Shown here one piece after another: positions 11,177 to 21,445 of a DNA stretch of 64,000 bases. Numbering within the stretch: the first letter of the stretch is position 1; the number at the start of each line of letters is the position of its first letter. This DNA is from Avena insularis (lineage: Eukaryota > Streptophyta > Magnoliopsida > Poales > Poaceae): the NCBI GenBank assembly GCA_023614405.1, contig CM042684.1, forward strand, positions 205,102,941-205,166,940. Direction: 5' to 3'. A program made the translations under genes and the position numbers. The notes under the pieces are model-generated. The model was not told where the DNA came from. It saw nothing but the letters and a program-made list of their open reading frames with translations, and did no database searches.

Positions 11177-12090
11177 ATGGCAGATCCTACTACCAAGGAA
11201 GAAGAAGTTTTGGCTACATGCGGGTGAGCTACCCTTCTCTTTGCTATTCGCACTAATTATAATTGCTAGCTAGATACTGAACCTACCATTGTTTGTTAGC
11301 CCAACGCTGACAAATATATTTTGTCCATAGTTTTCTGTCAAGTGGGATCTCCGTGGACCACCCTTACCTGGTTACGGTAGTCCTCTTCAGGTACGACTCT
11401 AAATCAGCAAGGGTGAAGGGCAAGTGGTATGGACACCATTGGATCACGATGGAAGAAGAACCTACGCAGATCTGCACTATATTTGGTATGGTTGCTGCTA
11501 TGCGTAATCATGATGAATTATGGCTGAAGCAGACTACAAAGTTCAGCTTCATGGATGAATGTGGCATCATGGTTCCTCTAACGTGTGACAGTCAGGTAAT
11601 TGGGTTGATGAAAAGGTATGCTTCGGCTTGCATGTTTGAGCTGAACTGTGATGTACTAGATGTGGAAGTTGCTGCAACTGGGAGTCGCCCTTCTATTCTT
11701 GGACAGGGTGGTCGCTCGAACCCAATTAGCTCCTGTAAGCAAAAGTCTCTTGGGGTTCGCATGTTTGTGCTGAATTGTAATTTTTGCAAGTATTTACTCT
11801 GTAGATATTGGGAAGTTATGCAACAGTCCTGTTTCTTTGACAGGAAGCGCCGCAAGGTTAGAAACATGACTACCGGGTCAGTCATTTTGCTACCCGAAGA
11901 AGGTAAAAACGAGTGGAAAGATGATGTTGGACATGATTCTGGCGCTGATTGTCCCGGCGATGCAGAGTACATGAAGCTAAGAAAATTGGCATCGAGGAAG
12001 AGGAAGAAGGCAGGAAATGAAGAAGCCAGTGGACGTGAAGGCTTGGCACCCAAGCTGCGGAAGAAGGTTGTTGTCAATGAAGATGCATAG
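11177..12090 (+). CDS. Two-exon gene of unknown function, basic C-terminus
   Basis: Exon 1 is 11177-11223 (starts MADPTTKEEEVLAT). A GTGAGC donor at 11224 and a TTTTGTCCATAG acceptor ending at 11330 bound an AT-rich 107-nt intron. Exon 2, 11331-12090, continues in frame to TAG, giving about 268 residues. The central part (VTVVLFRYDSK ... ICTIFGMVAAMRNHDELW ... MVPLTCDSQVIGLMKRY) resembles, from memory, the N-terminal domain found ahead of some MULE-type transposases in grasses; this is a weak recollection. The C-terminus KLRKLASRKRKK looks like a nuclear localisation signal. No transposase core follows. It may be a host gene, a captured fragment or a domesticated relic. It is convergent with the next gene, 700 bp away. 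Confidence 0.55.
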
Positions 12091-12788
12091 TAATGTGTTG
12101 AACTTGAACCTATATATGTAATTCGGTTAAATTCTGGAGCTCTGTGTGTGGAACTTTGCTAGGCGAAACAATCTACCCATGTTCTCTGAGTAAAATGTAC
12201 CGCGACTTAGGGTTTGGAAACGCCCGAGTCAGTAGTTGAATCTGAAATTGTGATTTTGCCACTACTATCTGAAAACACACAGCACCGGTTCCACGATTGC
12301 TGAGCGGCAGGAGGTCTCCAAATTCAATGGAATGTAAGTTGCACATAAATAAATTATTTAAGCTACTACACTCCACGAAGCAGCAACTTATTTCAGATGC
12401 TGCACAACGACGTGGCAACATAAACAGCAATGGCAACCGATAATGCCCAAATGCTTGAGCCTGTCTATCTCACCGCCTCCCTGATCCTGCATCCCCTGCG
12501 TCTGGCGAAGCTCCCGGATCTCCATTAACCGGGTGTACGTGCTTCCACTTTATAAATTGTGGCTGTGCCATTTGCATGCGGCACAATCCACGTAGATTAC
12601 GTTTAAACAAACCACCAATGTCAGAATACCACCATGATCAGACAAAAGGAAGTAATGCAGGGTTAAGACAGATTAATGGGAGACCAATTTTTTTTCCTCC
12701 AAGGACTCCGGAACCACTAGTTCAGACCGCTAGGTCAACAAGTACTACTATTACAACTTAAAAAGGCACGGAGCTCAACTAAATAGAA
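12091..12788. other. Intergenic region between two convergent genes, with a possible extra exon
   Basis: AT-rich 3' flanks of both genes. On the minus strand, after a possible acceptor (GGCACAG at about 12566), a stretch reading KWKHVHPVNGDPGASPDAG then stops near 12470. This could be a third exon of the GRF-like gene if a donor near its stop codon were used. That is a guess. Nothing else is recognised. Confidence 0.3.
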
Positions 12789-13581
12789 CTATTTATCACA
12801 CATATCCTTGATCTTCCTAATCTTAGCCCGATGCGTATCTTCCTGCGAGAGCAAGGATCGATTCGTCTGCTCCTTCCTATAAGCATCTTCCTTCAACAAC
12901 TTCAATTGTTTCTCTGCATTTTTCCTCATGCACTTGTCAATACTCGTAGTTGTGAACTGCAGGACTTTGGCCTGCTGAAGATCATTCCTTGCTTGAGCCA
13001 GTTCTTGCCCTGCTTTAGCCTTCGGGGCCAACGCCACATCCCTCTCCTTCTCGACTTTTCTAACCTTGTCTTGCACCCTCCTGAGATCTCGGTTAAGCTT
13101 CATCGTGTCAACTAGGTCCCATAGCTTCATCTCAACACTGTCAAGAAGTGAGATGACTACGGATTCTTTCAACTCAATAGTCATATCCCATAGTTTGTCC
13201 AGCATTTTCTGCATTGATTTGGGACACTCTAGATCTACCCATTTGAGAACACCGCAACTTCCGCCTTGCATCATTGCATGATGTCCTTGATACCATAAAA
13301 ACCTCCTGCATGCGTTTTGTCCTTCGAATGCTACAAATTTAGCAGGCACATATACATGTTTACATAGCAGAGGACTGTCTTCATCCGCTAAATCGTGATA
13401 GTCGGAGTCATACAGCGTCTGGTTGGCCTAACACATCATACACGCATGAGTAAACAGAGTAGATCTAGCTCAAAATAGACAACTGGCCACAGATGATAGA
13501 GATAGAGATGAGACGACTCACATCAAAGTCACCGTCCCTATCGTCACGCCACGTTTCCTCAAAGTCTCCCCTTGAACCCAT
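12789..13581 (-). CDS. GRF-zinc-finger-like coiled-coil protein, two exons
   Basis: Exon 1 is 13581-13522 (MGSRGDFEETWRDDRDGDFD), ending at a GTGAGTC donor. The 94-nt intron (13521-13428) ends ...GATGTGTTAG, and exon 2 runs 13427-12789 in frame to TAA, 232 residues in total. Residues ~35-95 have the order LLCKH, KFVAFEG, CRRFL and SCGVLKWVD, which matches plant zf-GRF proteins. However, the Cys that normally follows the RRF motif is replaced (RRFLWY), so metal binding may be impaired. From ~residue 125 on the protein is a charged coiled coil (KVRKVEKERDVAL, QLKLLKEDAYRKEQ). Zf-GRF proteins of this build are multiplied in grass genomes and often accompany transposons. Role unknown, presumably nucleic-acid binding. 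Confidence 0.7.
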
Positions 13582-14029
13582 GGCGAGAGAGAGAGGGAGA
13601 GGGGGTGGTTGCCGGAGACATAGCTGGATGCGCCATCGGCTTGTGGCTACGGCAGGATGGGAGTGAAGTGGGGAAAGTGGCTTCGAGGGGAAGGAAGAGA
13701 AGTACGGGGAGGAAGAGAAGTAATGGGGACGTGACACTGGAATATGGCCCACAAAACTCGTGAGTCGTGACACTCGCAACAAGGGAGCACCTGGTGTTGC
13801 CAGTTTGTCTAGAGCAAGCGGGCAGCAAACATGGCCAATCATGTCGCAGAACAGCCTACTCGTGGATCACTCTCACGAAGACCATCCCAATCGTCCAAGC
13901 GCCCCGATCAAACGGTATGTAACAATCGTCAAGCAGAATAACTGTGTTAGGGTGTGCCTTCTAGAAGACTCGGTCTAACTGCCACCATTGGGGGGCTAAG
14001 GTTAGGGCTCTCCTAAGGTTAGGATCCAT
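13582..14029 (-). promoter_or_regulatory. Upstream region of the GRF-like gene
   Basis: Non-coding. On the minus strand it carries a purine/pyrimidine-skewed stretch (TCTCTCTCTCGCC) right before the ATG, typical of plant 5'-UTRs, and TGGGCC at about 13745-13750, a site-II-like element. Beyond 13780 nothing specific is recognised before the minisatellite. Confidence 0.35.
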
Positions 14030-14200
14030 ATGTGGTTTATGAGAAGAACACACATGCAATGACACTGGTGATATGTGTTTTGTGAAAAGAACACACATGC
14101 AATGACTCTAACTGTGGATTGTGAAAAAAACAGGGAATACAATTACTCTCATGGATCCATGTGTGGTTTGTGAAAGAATAGACATTCACTAACTCTAGTT

Positions 14201-14833
14201 GTGGTTCATGAAAAGAACACACGTGCAATGACTCTAGATGTGGTTTGTGAGAAGAACACACATGCAATGACTCTAGCTGTGGTTGATGAAAAGAACACAC
14301 ATGCAATGACTCTGGCTGTGGTTAATGAAAAGAACACACATCCAATGACACTGGTGGATCCATATGTGGTTTGCAGAAAGAACAAACATGCAATGACTCT
14401 AGCTATGGTTTGTGAAAAGAACAGACATGCAATGCCACTGGTGGATCCATGTGTGGTTTGTGAGAAGAACACACATGCAATGACACTGATGTATCCTTAT
14501 GTGGTTTGTGAGAAGAACACACATGCAATGACTGTAGCTGTGGTTCATGAAAAGAACACACATGCAATGACACTGGTGGATCCATGTGTGGTTTGTGAAA
14601 AGAACATACATGCAATGACTCTGGGTGTGGTTCATGAAAAGAACACACATCCAATGACACAGATGGATCCATATGTAGTTTGTGAAAAGAACAGACATGC
14701 AATCACACTGGTGGATCCATGTGTGGTTTGTGAAAATAACAAACATGCAATGACACTGGTGGATCCATGTGTGGTTTGTGAGAAGAACACACATGCAATG
14801 ACACTGGGTGTGTTTAGAACACACATCCAATGA
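14201..14833 (+). other. Repeat ORF encoded by the minisatellite, left part
   Basis: 210 open codons made of ~15 alternating repeats of 13 residues (VVHEKNTHAMTLA) and 16 residues (VVCEKNTHAMTLVDPY). It ends where a deletion changes the frame near 14815. There is no promoter, upstream exon or known domain to support expression. The competing explanation is a non-coding minisatellite whose units happen to be multiples of three and free of stops. Confidence 0.3.
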
Positions 14834-15023
14834 CATTGGTGGATCCTTATGTGGTTTGTGAAAAGAACACACATGCAATGACACTGGGTGTGGTTCATGA
14901 AAAGAACACACATCCAATGACACTGGTGGATCCTTATGTAGTTTGTGAAAAAGAACACACATGCAATAACTCTAGCTATGGTTCATGAAAAGAGCACACA
15001 TGCAATGACACTAGTGGATCCAT

Positions 15024-16214
15024 GTGTGGTTTGTGACAAGAACAGACATGCAAATGACTCTAGCTGTGGTTCATGAAAAGAACACACATGCAATCACACC
15101 GGTGGATCCATGTGTGGTTTGTGAGAAGAACATACATGCAATGACTCTGGGTGTGGTTCATGAAAAGAACAGACATGCAATGACTCTAGCCGTTGTTTGT
15201 GAAAAGAACACACATGCAATGACACTGGTGGATCCATGTGTGGTTTGTGAAAAGAACAGACATGCAATGACTCTGGGTGTGGTTCATGAAAAGAACACAC
15301 ATCCAATGACACTGGTGGATCCATATGTGGTTTGTGAAAAGAACAGACATGCAATCACACTGGTGTATCCATGTGTGGTTTGTGAAAAGAACATACATGC
15401 AATGACACTAGTGGATCCATGTGTGGTTTGTGAGAAGAACACACATGCAATGACACTGGGTGTGGTTCATGAAAAGAACACACATCTAATGACACTTGTG
15501 GATCCTTATGTGGTTTGTGAGAAGAACACACATGCAATGACTCTAGTTGTGGTTCATGATAATGACACACATCCAATGACACTAGTGGATCCATGTGTGG
15601 TTTGTGGAAAGAACAGACATGCAATGACTCTAGCTGTGGTTTGTGAAAAGAACACACATGCAATGACACTGGTGGATCCATATGTTTATTATGAAAGGAA
15701 CACACATGCAATGACACTAGGTGTGGTTCATGAAAAGAACACACATCCAATGACACTTGTGGATCCATATGTGGTTCGTGGAAAGAACAGACATGCAATG
15801 ACTGTAGTTGTGGTTCATGAGAAGAACACAGATGCAATCACACTGCTGGATCCATGTGTGGTTCATGAAAAGAACAGACATGCAATGACTCTAGCCACGG
15901 TTTGTGTAAAGAACACACATGCAATGACATTGGTGGATACATATGTGGTTTGTGAAAAGAACAGATATGCAATGACTCTAGCTGTGGTTTTTGAAAAGAA
16001 CACACATCTAGTGACACTGGTGGATCCATATGTGGTTTGTGGAAAGAACATATTTCCAATGACAATAGCTGTGGTTTGTGAAAAGAACACACATGCAATC
16101 ACACTGGTGTATCCATATGTGGTTTGGGGAAAGAACAGACATGCAATGACTCTAGCTATGGTTAATGAAAAGAACAGATATGCAATGACACTGGTGGATC
16201 CATGTGGTTTGTAG
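15024..16214 (+). other. Repeat ORF encoded by the minisatellite, right part
   Basis: 396 open codons (the first is an ATG) holding about 27 repeats of the two unit types, mostly alternating. Each repeat carries the core EKNxHAMTL, usually preceded by Cys or His (VVCEKN / VVHEKN). Long units end VDPY or VDPC. The regular placement of one Cys or His and one further His per repeat would suit a metal-binding repeat protein, but that is speculation. It could equally be a chance consequence of repeat length. Confidence 0.3.
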
Positions 16215-16366
16215 AAAGAACATACATGCAATGACTCTAGCGGTGGTTAATGAAAAGAACAGACATGCAATGACACTGGTGGATCCATGTGTGGTTTGTG
16301 AGAAGAACACACATGCAATGACACTGGTGTGGTTCATGAAAAGAAAACACATCCAATGACACTGGT

Positions 16367-17399
16367 TGTTGAGGGAAAACCTCTAGGGTGGCCTGATCTT
16401 TCACGAATCCCACTCAAATCGAGGATGGAGTGCGGAGGAAAGAGGGGAGGATGAACACGGCGAACTCACACATGAAGAACGTGATGAACACACACACGCA
16501 AGACCATGATACACACCAATAACTCATGCCGGCGGTGACCGGTCCGGCGCAATCCCTAGGATCAGCGACGGGCGGAGGACTCTCTCTCTCGAACTAGCAC
16601 GGCGAGATGGGAGACTCAGTGAGATCTTGATGTCTAGGCAAAGGGACTCCGATGCCTAGGCCTTGTACAACGCGGAGGCACGATGCAAAATCCAACAAGG
16701 TTTGGGATATTTGGTGCTCCTTTGTCAAAGGAGCATGAGGCAAGAACTAGATAGATCCACAAGGGGTTTCCACTAATTCCAAATATCATGCCTAGGGTTT
16801 AGAATAGAGGTGGGGGGCTATCTATACGCCAGCCACATAGTCAGGGGTACTTTAGGAATAAAAGAAAAGTTCTGGACGAACTATGGGTTACATGGGCCGA
16901 AGGCCCAAAGGCCTTTTACATGTCTGGCGATGGTCGGTCCGAAGACTCCGGTGTGGTGGACCTGAGACTCCGGTCTGGGATGGAGATTCTGGAGGGGTCT
17001 CCGGAGGGGCCATCTGGCTGTCCTGGAGCCTGGTTTGTGGGTCAGATCAGAGGTGGGCCAGAGTCTTCGGGGTCTTCAGGCCGGAGACTTTGGTGGACCG
17101 GAGACTCCGGTGTGCGCAGACCGAAGACTCCGGTCTGAGCAGCTCCAGCGGTTTCTGCTTCACGATCTAGTCCTTGTTCTCCATCCTTGGGTGCTTGGGG
17201 ATGTGTTGGGGCTTCGTACCTGATGATGCATAGAGTAGTTGCATGAAGTATCACACCATCCAAGGAGGTATCAAATTGGCACAAGGAGAGGAGAAAGTTC
17301 ACCTTAGCTTGTAGGAGTTTGGCTCGAGTACGATTCATGGGTCCACTTGGGGGACTTGTTGGTGTAGATGTAGGAGCGTCCGTAGGACGGGCTGCATCA
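16367..17399 (-). repeat. 3' LTR of a minus-strand gypsy element
   Basis: On the minus strand it begins TGATGCAGCCCGTCC at 17399 and ends TTTTCCCTCAACA at 16367 (1033 bp). It is homologous along its length to the LTRs of the composite gypsy. A TATA-like CGTATAGATAG is at 16827-16817. Palindromes of the type CCGGAGTCTTCGG / GGAGACTCCGG lie upstream at 16935-17135. The element inserted into, or at the edge of, the minisatellite. Confidence 0.85.
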
Positions 17400-17640
17400 G
17401 CTCCCCCCTTGGGAAAGAGTCGTCCTCGACTCTTCATGGGTATCATCTTGAACACCTACATGGTAGGGTGAGAGGTCCTTGACATTGAATGTGTTGCTTG
17501 CAAGGTACTTGGAGACTGGAATGTCGATGATGTAGGCATTGTTGTTGATTCTCTTGAGGACCTTGAAGGGGTCATCTCTTCTTGGTTTGAGCTTGGAGTC
17601 ACGTTCTTTGGGGAAGCAGTCTTTGATTAGGTGTATCCAC
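17400..17640 (-). pseudogene. 3' end of pol (integrase C-terminus) and PPT of the minus-strand gypsy
   Basis: Next to the LTR is a polypurine tract AAGGGGGGAGC (minus, 17410-17400). The following 230 bp are homologous to the integrase tail of the composite gypsy (the part encoding LVWIHLSKD ... GDGPFKVL). The homology stops abruptly at 17640, in mid-codon context, where the next element begins. The rest of this gypsy is not found in the window. Confidence 0.75.
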
Positions 17641-19150
17641 TATAACACCCTCGCCTGATAAGGCTGAGTTCATATGTATAGTGCCAATCCTTGGATCGGT
17701 TCACTAGCACACACAGTACAGATGAATACCAAAGAATATAACAGTGCGTCATTATTACATCGAATGATCCAGAATTGCAATTATTACATAGTGCTTAGGT
17801 CAAAGGCTAGTTCAAATAATCAAGTAGCATACGGAAGCATAAACAGATAGTAGGCTCCATCTTCAATTGTGGCACATACGAACAACTTTTGATTGAAGTA
17901 CCGCGACCTATTCGATCACTCAGAATTGGTATAACCTACAACATAAAACATAGCAGCCCCGAAGGGTCAATACATGGAATGTATGGCAAGTAGCGCTAAA
18001 CTAAAAGAGACAATGCACCTAGCATCTACATGCTTATTTGGCTAGTGGAGCTTTGCCTAGCTTGCACTTTTCAAACACATTTATCCTACTTTCGTAAACC
18101 ATTTGATTCACAGCAACCCATTAGGTTCACCCATCAAGTTTTAGTAATTAGGAAATAAGGATGAGTGAGAATTTTTCGTAGCCTCGATATCAAGCAACCC
18201 ATTCGTCCATAACCGGTGACACGACTAAGTACTTAGTTTTTACACCGTGCAGGGGTTTGTATACTTTACCCATGTGACCTAACCAACCCAGCTCGTACCA
18301 TCACACTCATATTGTGTGATGATAGGGAGAAGTCCAAGAAGAGACCATTCGGGAAGTAGATATCTAAACCCCACTGCGCACCGGTCCCAACCTATCATTC
18401 ACTACATCTCTGGCTACGCTGGGTTCGGATCCACGACCTACTAAGTCCAACCATCCACCCATTTCTTACCGGCACATGGTTGCACACGTAAGCTACTATA
18501 ACAAAGAGAACCAATCCTTCTCAGTACCTTGGGCGGTATTCCCCACCATTATCCATACTCCGTTGACAATCCAACCACTCTGCCCAGGTAGTTCATTAAC
18601 ATTATGTTGTTTTTAGATTGAACAAACACATACTCCACCCTTCCCCGTCTATACAGCAGGTCTAAGCACTTCTACCTTACGGAGGCTCAATTACAAGGGA
18701 TTCATACCACAATATATATAGGACATAGCATAGCATAGTAATTCCTACACATAATCTACAGAAATACACTACACATGCATAAGAGAAAATAGTAGGACAA
18801 GGTATGATCAAAATAGCATCTAATTACCTTGGCGGTAGGTGTCGAGAGTACAATCCTCACAGAAACAAGCGTTGCACTCGTCACAATCTACACGATGCAT
18901 TTGCAACACATAAACAACATACACAATCATAGACAAATGCGGAAATGCACGCATGATGCTTTAATAAAGGTTCCAGTAGCACATTTATGTTCTCTGATGT
19001 TTATACATACTGAATGCATTCAGCGAAAACCTTTTATGCATTAAAACCAAAACATGCAATTTGTTATTCCAATTAATAGGCCTTTAAACAAAATACTAAG
19101 CCACGTTTGTAAACAGTGTTGTTCAAGTTATACAAAAATACCACTGGACA
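17641..19150 (-). repeat. Unclassified LTR-like sequence, left part (continues at 49945)
   Basis: Starts TATAACACCCTCGCC, whose complement is an LTR-type end GGGTGTTATA, so I read it as the 3' end of a minus-strand LTR. It is AT-rich with no convincing ORF. It is split by the composite gypsy at 19146-19150 (TSD GGACA) and resumes at 49945. The joined part carries a minus-strand TATA box at 50847-50838. No PBS lies next to 17641, so a solo LTR inserted in gypsy pol is the simplest reading. Family unknown. Confidence 0.4.
19146..19150. other. Left target-site duplication GGACA of the composite gypsy
   Basis: The 5 bp GGACA directly before LTR1 are repeated exactly at 49945-49949 directly after LTR3. 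This pairs these two outer LTR ends as one integration event. Confidence 0.9.
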
Positions 19151-20191
19151 TGATGCGACCCGTCCTACGGATGCTCCTACATCTACAACAACAAGTCCCC
19201 CAACTGGACCCATGACTCGTGCACGAGCCAAACTCCTACAAGCTAAGGTGAACTCGCTCCTATCCTCGTGCCAATTTGATACCTCCTTGGATGGTATGCT
19301 ACTTCATGCAACTACCCTATGCATCATCAGGTACGAAACTTCGACACATCACCAAGCACCCAAGGATGGAGAACAAGGAGTAGAGCATGAAGCTGGAGCC
19401 GCTGGAGCTGCTCAGACCGGAGTCTCCGGTCTGCGCACACCAGAGTCTCCGGTCCAACAAAGTCTCCGTCCTGAAGACACCGGAGTCTCCGGCCCCACCT
19501 CCGGTCTGCCCCCAGAACAGGGCCCTGGGACAATCTGAAGGCCCGTCCGGAGGCTGGTCCGGAGACCGACCGGAATCTCCGGCCTAGACCGGAGTCTCCG
19601 GTCCACCACACCGGAGTCTCCGGTCCGACCGTCGCTAGGCATGAAAAGGCCTTTGGGCCTGCGGCCCATGTACCCCTTAGTCCGTCCAGAACTTGTCTTT
19701 TATTCCTAAAGTACCCCTGTTTAAGTGGCTGGCCTATATATAGTCCCCCACCTCCATTGTAAACCCTAGGCATGGTATTGGAATTAGTGGAAACCCCTTT
19801 GTGGATCTATCTAATTCTTGCCTCATGCTCCTTGACCAAGGAGCACCAATATCCCCAAACCTCTTTGGAGTTTGCATCGTGCCTCCGTGTTGTACAAGGC
19901 CTTGGCATCGGTGTCCCTTTGCCAAGACGTCAAGATCTCACCGAGTCTCCCATCTTGCCTTGCCGGTTCGAGAGAGAGTCCTCCGCCCGACGTTGATCCT
20001 AGGAATTGCGTCGGACCGGTCACCACCGGCGTGAGCTATTGGTGTGTATCGTGGTTTTTTGTGTGTGTGTCCTTCGCGTTCTTCGTGTGTGCATTCGTCG
20101 TGTTCATCCTTCCCTCCTCTCCCCGCACTCCAACCTTGATTTGAAAGGGAATCGTGAAAGATCGGGCCACCCTAGAGGTTTGCCCTCAACA
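19151..20191 (+). repeat. LTR1 (5' LTR) of the composite gypsy
   Basis: 1041 bp from TGATGCGACCCG to CCCTCAACA. TATA box CTATATATAG at 19734-19743. Six or more copies of CCGGAGTCTCCGG or one-mismatch variants at 19413-19622, upstream of the TATA box. At several sites (GGATGCTCC, GTGCACGAG, TTGGATGGTATG) it agrees with LTR3 against LTR2. Confidence 0.9.
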
Positions 20192-20194
20192 TAT

Positions 20195-20207
20195 TGGTAT
20201 CAAAAGC
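20195..20207 (+). promoter_or_regulatory. Primer-binding site of the composite gypsy
   Basis: TGGTATCAAAAGC, three bases after LTR1. It matches the initiator tRNA-Met complement (TGGTATCAGAGC) over its first eight bases and then diverges slightly. Confidence 0.7.
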
Positions 20208-20900
20208 TTCGTTGCTCACGATTTCCCCCACAAATTTTTCTTCTATCCACCAAAAATTCGAAAATCCCCAAAAAAAGAACCCCATATTTGCCTTTGGATC
20301 GATCTCTTGATTTGGAGTGTTATTTGTGGTTTTGATCCGACCAAACCTTGTCTTAGGTGTTGGTCCAGCTTTATCCTGCCTTTCCTAGCCCAATTTGGCC
20401 AATTTTTCGCGGATTTGAGGACCCAAGGCGTGGATTTCTGCTCAAGAACACGAGCAGTTCGTGATCTGACTCCAGACCGGAGTCTCCGGCCTACACACGG
20501 GAGTCTCCGGCCTGCACACGGGAGTCTCCGGCCTACACCGGATTCTCCGGCCTACCCACACCGGAGTCTCTGGCCTGGACCGGAGTTTCTGGCCTGAAAC
20601 CCCGGAGTCTCCGGCCTGACGCCTGATTTTGACAGTTTTGCCTCTAATCTTACATTGACTAATTTCTTCTTGTTTGTTTGTGCCTGTGTGCATGTCGTCA
20701 ACTAACAACAAGCTTCCGCATCGACAACCCCCGCGCTCATCGACACCATGGCCCACGAACATCATTCCGCACCACCGATGTGTAACACCCCGTCCACTCC
20801 TGGGCCCGGGGGGTGTCACTCCTGGCAGCTTAATAGGATATCTAGACTGGCCCGACAGACCAACACTAGTCTTTTCTGCGCACTTTGTCCTCACTCGTGC

Positions 20901-20970
20901 GCACCCGGTTACCCACTTCCCGGTCGGTCACCCATCCTAGAATTTCTCTAGGCCAAGCACGCTTAACCTT
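20901..20970 (-). promoter_or_regulatory. 5S-rRNA-like Pol III control region in the left Cassandra LTR
   Basis: On the minus strand GGTTAAGCGTGCTTGG then CTAGGATGGGTGACCGACCG and GGGAAGT occur in the order and spacing of the 5S rRNA A box, intermediate element and C box. The 5S match fades on both sides. In Cassandra elements this segment is known to be conserved; whether it drives Pol III transcription here is not shown. Confidence 0.9.
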
Positions 20971-21377
20971 AGAGTTCTTTTCGAATGAGCTTCCGGAAAA
21001 GAAGTTGCAACTTGTTGATATGAGTATCCTATCAATCCTATTAAGCCATGTGCCTGGATCTCACATACACCCACCCTTTAGAAGATCGATGCCCTCATCG
21101 ATCAAGCACACCCTGTGAACGTTCCCTCTTGCAGCGTGCGTCGGTCGGCTTGCGACATGTGACATGCCGTGTCCACTGGGCCACTCGTGCCATGCTCCAC
21201 ATGTCCCACATCGACCGCACACACACTCGTGTAATCGCAAGGGTCTCTCGATACCACTTGTAACACCCGTCCACTCCACGGGCGGGGGTGTCACTCCTGG
21301 CAGCTTAATAGGATATCTAGACTGGCCCCACAGACCAACACTAGTCTTTTCCGCGCACTTTGTCCTCACTCGTGTGC

Positions 21378-21445
21378 AACCGATTACCCACTTCCCGATC
21401 GGTCACCCATCCTAGAATTACTCTAGGCCAAGCACACTTAACCTT
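21378..21445 (-). promoter_or_regulatory. 5S-rRNA-like Pol III control region in the right Cassandra LTR
   Basis: Same block as in the left LTR, with a few substitutions (GTTAAGTGTGCTTGG, CTAGGATGGGTGACCGATCG). The A box has one transition relative to the left copy. Confidence 0.88.

Larger units (their letters stand above)
14030..16366 (+). repeat. 39/48-bp minisatellite, roughly 50 units, with BamHI-like GGATCC in each long unit
   Basis: Units start GTGGTTTGTGAAAAGAACACACATGCAATGAC and come in two lengths: 39 bp ending TCTAGCT or TCTGGGT, and 48 bp ending ACTGGTGGATCCATGT. They alternate over long stretches as an 87-bp higher-order repeat. A second variant axis is GTGGTTTGTG versus GTGGTTCATG. 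The right end is cut by the gypsy LTR at 16367. Both unit lengths are multiples of three, so several frames on both strands stay open. Confidence 0.9.

Noticed and set aside
10690..14030. A complete MULE or CACTA transposon carrying the two genes
   Set aside because: I could not find terminal inverted repeats or a target-site duplication at either side, so only the gene pair is reported.
14399..14962. Minus-strand frames (HVCSFHKPHMDPPVSL repeats) across the minisatellite
   Set aside because: They mirror the same repeat units whose length is a multiple of three. No independent evidence favours them, and the plus frame is no better proven.
14030..16366. CRISPR-like array
   Set aside because: Units are contiguous minisatellite repeats without unique spacers, in a plant nuclear context.
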